A stretch of 64,000 nucleotides of DNA, from positions 3,510,001-3,574,000 of the forward strand of contig NZ_CP071182.1 in the NCBI RefSeq assembly GCF_017298635.1, read 5' to 3'. The DNA comes from Paenalicyclobacillus mengziensis. GTDB lineage: Bacteria; Bacillota; Bacilli; Alicyclobacillales; Alicyclobacillaceae. The translations under genes were made by a program, and so were the position numbers. How positions within the stretch are numbered: the stretch's first letter is position 1; every line of letters starts with the position of its first letter. Below are positions 61,423-64,000 of the stretch, piece by piece. A model generated the notes under the pieces. It worked only from the letters and a program-made list of their open reading frames with translations. It was not told where the DNA came from and searched no databases.

Positions 61423-62892
61423 TTACGGTTTCCTGCCGCGAATGAAAACAGTTGGAAGCTGTATGATGCGTTCTGATAAGGGATAATGGCGACAGACGTC
61501 ACGACCTCTGTCAATCAACTCGCTAATGAGCGTCCGTTGGTCGTCCCACGGAAGATAAACCATCTCCGCCTGAAAAAAGCTGACACCGCGAACAATGTGT
61601 TGAACCACGACTTCGGGACTGTCAAACACCCAAGATGCGTCCACAATTTGCACCTTGATGTCCGTTAGTCCTGCCTGAGTAAACCAAGACCGGACATCTG
61701 CTTCCGTGGGAAGATAATCCCCCGCCCCCGTCCGGCGATTCTTTCTTGCCAACTCCAAGACTGGTTGAAACCATTCCGTAAAGAATGGCCCGAACGTGTT
61801 CATCGCCAGCGCTTGTAAAACGGACACGATGCCGTCTTTTCGAACAACTCGTGTCATCTCGGCGACAGACCGCTTTGCATCTGTAAAATGAAGCACCGCA
61901 GAACCGATACAGGCATCAAACGTGTTATCGTCATATGGCAGGTGTTCGACCGAAGCCTGAGTGAGTTCCACATGATTCACCGAACCGTACGACGTGTACT
62001 TTCGTCTAGCCTGGTCAAGCATCCCTGATGAAACATCGATGGCTGTCACATGTCCGCCCGGAAGTACACGGTCCGCCAAACCGCAATCAAACGTGAGAGC
62101 GCCCGTTCCACAACCGACTTCAAGGACATTTTGGTCCGATTCTATACTTGACCAGTCGAGAAAGCTCTGCCGTAAGACAACTGCATTCGGCCAGACGATG
62201 TTGCAAAGCGCATCCCAGTCTTCGATGGTATCAAATTGGTACACATACGACATCGCGATCCGCTTGGCCAGGTAACCCGACTCTTCAAGCGACTGACGAA
62301 TCAAGTGAAATCGGTTGATGCCAACCTTCGTCGGCTGAATGACTCGTCCGCAGCGATGGCTTTTGATGCGAACCGAACCTCGAGCCAGCGCTGCCATCAG
62401 GTAATCGTCGAGCGCGTCCGGCGTGTACGGATAATGACGTGCACCATTAAGGAAGTCCGCCTCGTATACGTGTCTGTGAAAGAACATAGGCTGTAGAAAG
62501 TCGTAACCTGCAATCACAAAATACAGTTTATACAGGCTTCCGATGCCGCGTATTTCAATCCAGTCCTCAACCCGGTCTTCTGCGGTAACCAGATGATCGT
62601 CCGTTGGAATGACCGCGCCACTGGTTTCATTCGCAATATAGACTGCTGTGGACATGACCGTCTCGACCAGGCACCGTCTCAGCAGTCGAGGTGAAAACGG
62701 AATGTCTCCTAAATCCGTTAGAAAGTAGTGTACCTGGGCATATTTTCGGTACATCCCGTCCGTATCTGCCTGGACTCTGTCCCAAGTTGGCAGGGCCCGC
62801 GCTTCAAAGTAGGTATTCATCAACAGCGGATCCATGAACACCCCTGCCTGAATAAGTGCTTTCAGTTCTTGAGTAATCTGTTCGTCTTCCAC
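61423..62892 (-). CDS. SAM methyltransferase with a large N-terminal domain of unknown function
   Basis: About 489 aa. The C-terminal half is a class I methyltransferase: VLEVGCGTGALTFDCG near 257, DVSSGMLDQARRKY, SVEHLPYDDNTFD and SAVLHF. The N-terminal 230 residues are a separate helical, tyrosine-rich region (FDPLLMNTYFEARALPTWDRV, YLTD, GYDFLQPMFFHRHVYEADFLNG) that I do not recognise; it may bind the substrate. GTG at 62892 is 11 nt after GGGAGGAT; GTG 62919 and ATG 62835 are possible. First of three genes reading into an SDR and an aminotransferase. Confidence 0.75.
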   Translation of the reverse strand: MEDEQITQELKALIQAGVFMDPLLMNTYFEARALPTWDRVQADTDGMYRKYAQVHYFLTDLGDIPFSPRLLRRCLVETVMSTAVYIANETSGAVIPTDDHLVTAEDRVEDWIEIRGIGSLYKLYFVIAGYDFLQPMFFHRHVYEADFLNGARHYPYTPDALDDYLMAALARGSVRIKSHRCGRVIQPTKVGINRFHLIRQSLEESGYLAKRIAMSYVYQFDTIEDWDALCNIVWPNAVVLRQSFLDWSSIESDQNVLEVGCGTGALTFDCGLADRVLPGGHVTAIDVSSGMLDQARRKYTSYGSVNHVELTQASVEHLPYDDNTFDACIGSAVLHFTDAKRSVAEMTRVVRKDGIVSVLQALAMNTFGPFFTEWFQPVLELARKNRRTGAGDYLPTEADVRSWFTQAGLTDIKVQIVDASWVFDSPEVVVQHIVRGVSFFQAEMVYLPWDDQRTLISELIDRGRDVCRHYPLSERIIQLPTVFIRGRKP

Positions 62893-62993
62893 CGATGTCT
62901 TAGATCCTCCCAAAATCACATGCTACAGTACCGCGTAAAGTTCATCCGTAGATTGGCTTCCCGTGATACTATACCTAAGAGAGGTGAACCAGC

Positions 62994-63317
62994 GTGAGCA
63001 ACCATCCATACTTTCGTCACAACGACCGACTCTGTATCCCTTTACCTGTATTCCCCCAGCCGTTTGAGGAAATGGCTCCAACCGATCAGGAGAACATCAT
63101 CGCTGCGTGGGAATCCATTCGAGCTCGTATCCCTGATAGAATCCTCGAACTTGAACAAAAGATTCAAGGCCATCTCGAATCCATCAGCCAGACCGATGAT
63201 TGGGAACAGATTATCGCTTCGTTCAACCAAATCTCGGACATCGCAAGTCGGATTGCGGAACTCAACACGTGGCAAAGAGTTGACCCGCATGTGACAACGT
63301 TGATGGACGAAGATTAG
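62994..63317 (+). CDS. Small conserved-looking protein of unknown function
   Basis: 107 aa, no family recognised. It opens SNHPYFRHNDRLCIPLPVF, then has a long helical stretch with heptad-like leucines and isoleucines (RIPDRILELEQKIQGHLESISQ, IIASFNQISDIASRIAELN), probably coiled coil. GAGAGGTGA at 6 nt gives the GTG start. It is divergent from the methyltransferase gene. Clean start signal and composition make it a likely real gene. Confidence 0.65.
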   Translation: MSNHPYFRHNDRLCIPLPVFPQPFEEMAPTDQENIIAAWESIRARIPDRILELEQKIQGHLESISQTDDWEQIIASFNQISDIASRIAELNTWQRVDPHVTTLMDED

Positions 63318-63401
63318 GTAAGCTGACAATTTGTTCTACCAACGTCTCGCTTGGGCACTGAAATAATCAGGTTTGGCTGCAGTAGCAGCTTGAGATACTT
63401 C

Positions 63402-63426
63402 GAGACCAGTGTATTACACTGGTCTC
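63402..63426. terminator. Perfect 11-bp hairpin over the cyclophilin stop codon
   Basis: GAGACCAGTGT (63402-63412) and ACACTGGTCTC (63416-63426) are perfect inverted copies 3 nt apart. The hairpin includes the TAA stop of the cyclophilin gene, so it lies at the end of the mRNA. There is no T-run. Confidence 0.6.
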
Positions 63427-63959
63427 TCAACGATTTCAACGTGATCCATCCGTACTTCTGTCAACGGCTTACTTTGTTCTCCCATCGAAGAGCGACCGAC
63501 AGGTGTAGCTGCAATCTCCTTGACAGTCTCCATCCCGCTCGTCACTTTCCCAAAGACGGTATAGTTTGGTGAGCTGTTCAGGAATTTTGACTGCTCTCCG
63601 GTACAGATGAAAAACTGTGACCCGTTGGTGTTGGGACCTGCATTCGCCATTGCCACGACACCTGCTTCGTACGGGAGTGCAGGTGGCAGTTCGTCCTCAA
63701 ATCGATACCCGGGACCTCCCATCCCTGTCCCGGTTGGGTCCCCAGTCTGAATCATAAAAGACTCAATGATACGGTGAAACACGATGCCGTCGAAATAGCC
63801 ATCTCTGGCCAGGGTCACGAAATTATTGACGGTCTTCGGAGCTTCCTTCGCCAATAGAACTACTGTAAACTGACCCTTGTTGGTATCAATAACAGCCTCG
63901 TACTCTACACCAGACTGCAAATTCATCTCGGGCGGTGCGTCGTATTGCTTCTTCGCCAT
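63414..63959 (-). CDS. ppiB: Cyclophilin-type peptidyl-prolyl cis-trans isomerase
   Basis: 181 aa, speeds proline isomerisation in protein folding; no signal peptide, so cytosolic. Signatures: NNFVTLARDGYFDGIVFHRI near 45-64, FMIQTGDPTGTGMGGPGYRFEDE near 68, MANAGPNTNGSQFFICTGE near 103 and YTVFGKV near 133. AAAGGAAGGGTCAA precedes the ATG. It has a slightly long N-terminus (about 15 residues before the core). Last gene of the window. Confidence 0.94.
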   Translation of the reverse strand: MAKKQYDAPPEMNLQSGVEYEAVIDTNKGQFTVVLLAKEAPKTVNNFVTLARDGYFDGIVFHRIIESFMIQTGDPTGTGMGGPGYRFEDELPPALPYEAGVVAMANAGPNTNGSQFFICTGEQSKFLNSSPNYTVFGKVTSGMETVKEIAATPVGRSSMGEQSKPLTEVRMDHVEIVERPV

Positions 63960-64000
63960 TTGACCCTTCCTTTCTCAAATCAAGTGAAATAACCTTCGAG

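Noticed and set aside
1..64000. tRNA, rRNA, IS element or prophage
   Set aside because: No tRNA-like T-arm sequence with a fitting acceptor stem, no transposase or phage gene and no terminal inverted repeats with target duplications were seen.

Overview
The window looks like chromosomal DNA of a spore-forming, aerobic Gram-positive (Firmicutes/Bacilli), most likely a relative of Alicyclobacillus. The reasons are: an intact mother-cell sporulation sigma factor SigK, two T-box tRNA-sensing leaders (alaS, hisS-aspS), the Bacillus-type gene order yqeG-yqeH-aroE-yhbY-nadD-yqeK, the group yrrI-alaS-ireB-ruvX-mltG, a cysteine-free CymR-type Rrf2 regulator beside a cysteine desulfurase, strong AGGAGG-type ribosome binding sites, many TTG/GTG starts and a GC content just above 50%. 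The genus is inferred from gene content, not from a database match.

Layout. 1-4.8 kb (minus strand): the yqe housekeeping cluster (yqeG, yqeH, a small unknown gene, aroE, yhbY, nadD, and the 5' end of yqeK cut by the window edge). 4.9-5.95 kb: non-coding, filled by a 426-bp higher-order tandem repeat and a 43-bp minisatellite. 5.96-13.2 kb (minus): sigK, a class B penicillin-binding protein, mltG, ruvX, ireB and alaS with its promoter and T-box. 13.8-14.5 kb: a second copy of the 426-bp repeat array. 14.5-22 kb: a small membrane protein, yrrI, a fluC (crcB) pair, a zinc-ribbon protein, a cysteine desulfurase with CymR, rarA and L-threonine aldolase. 22-26.3 kb: possible structured RNA, aspS, hisS with T-box, and a possible 56-aa gene. 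26.3-30.1 kb: selA, hemL, trxA. 30.2-37.2 kb (minus): a cation exchanger, an unknown anchored protein, a small HlyD-type protein and an ABC export module (exoprotein, ATPase, permease) with overlapping stop/start codons. 37.5-38.5 kb: moaA, followed by a non-coding stretch with five evenly arranged AATAACGC hairpins.

39.2-46.7 kb (minus): a nine-gene acyl-CoA catabolic run holding two SDRs, a hotdog thioesterase, two acyl-CoA dehydrogenases, a split MaoC pair, an APH-type kinase and a FabG-like reductase. The kinase plus one dehydrogenase look like the two halves of mammalian ACAD10/ACAD11 carried as separate genes, which suggests catabolism of 4-hydroxyacyl-CoA compounds. 47-64 kb: amtB, a DUF294 nucleotidyltransferase plus a DnaQ-type exonuclease, MFS transporter, spore-type ATP-grasp protein, panD, queF, an RsmF-type rRNA methyltransferase, thiolase, a DUF2089/DUF4097/small-membrane-protein operon, a three-gene methyltransferase-SDR-aminotransferase run, an unknown small protein and a cyclophilin.

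A theme across the window is that intergenic regions carry short perfect tandem duplications (12-43 bp units) in at least ten places, plus the two 426-bp arrays. I saw no rRNA, tRNA, CRISPR array, IS element or prophage. Starts were chosen from ribosome binding sites and family N-termini; repeat identities were judged by eye.
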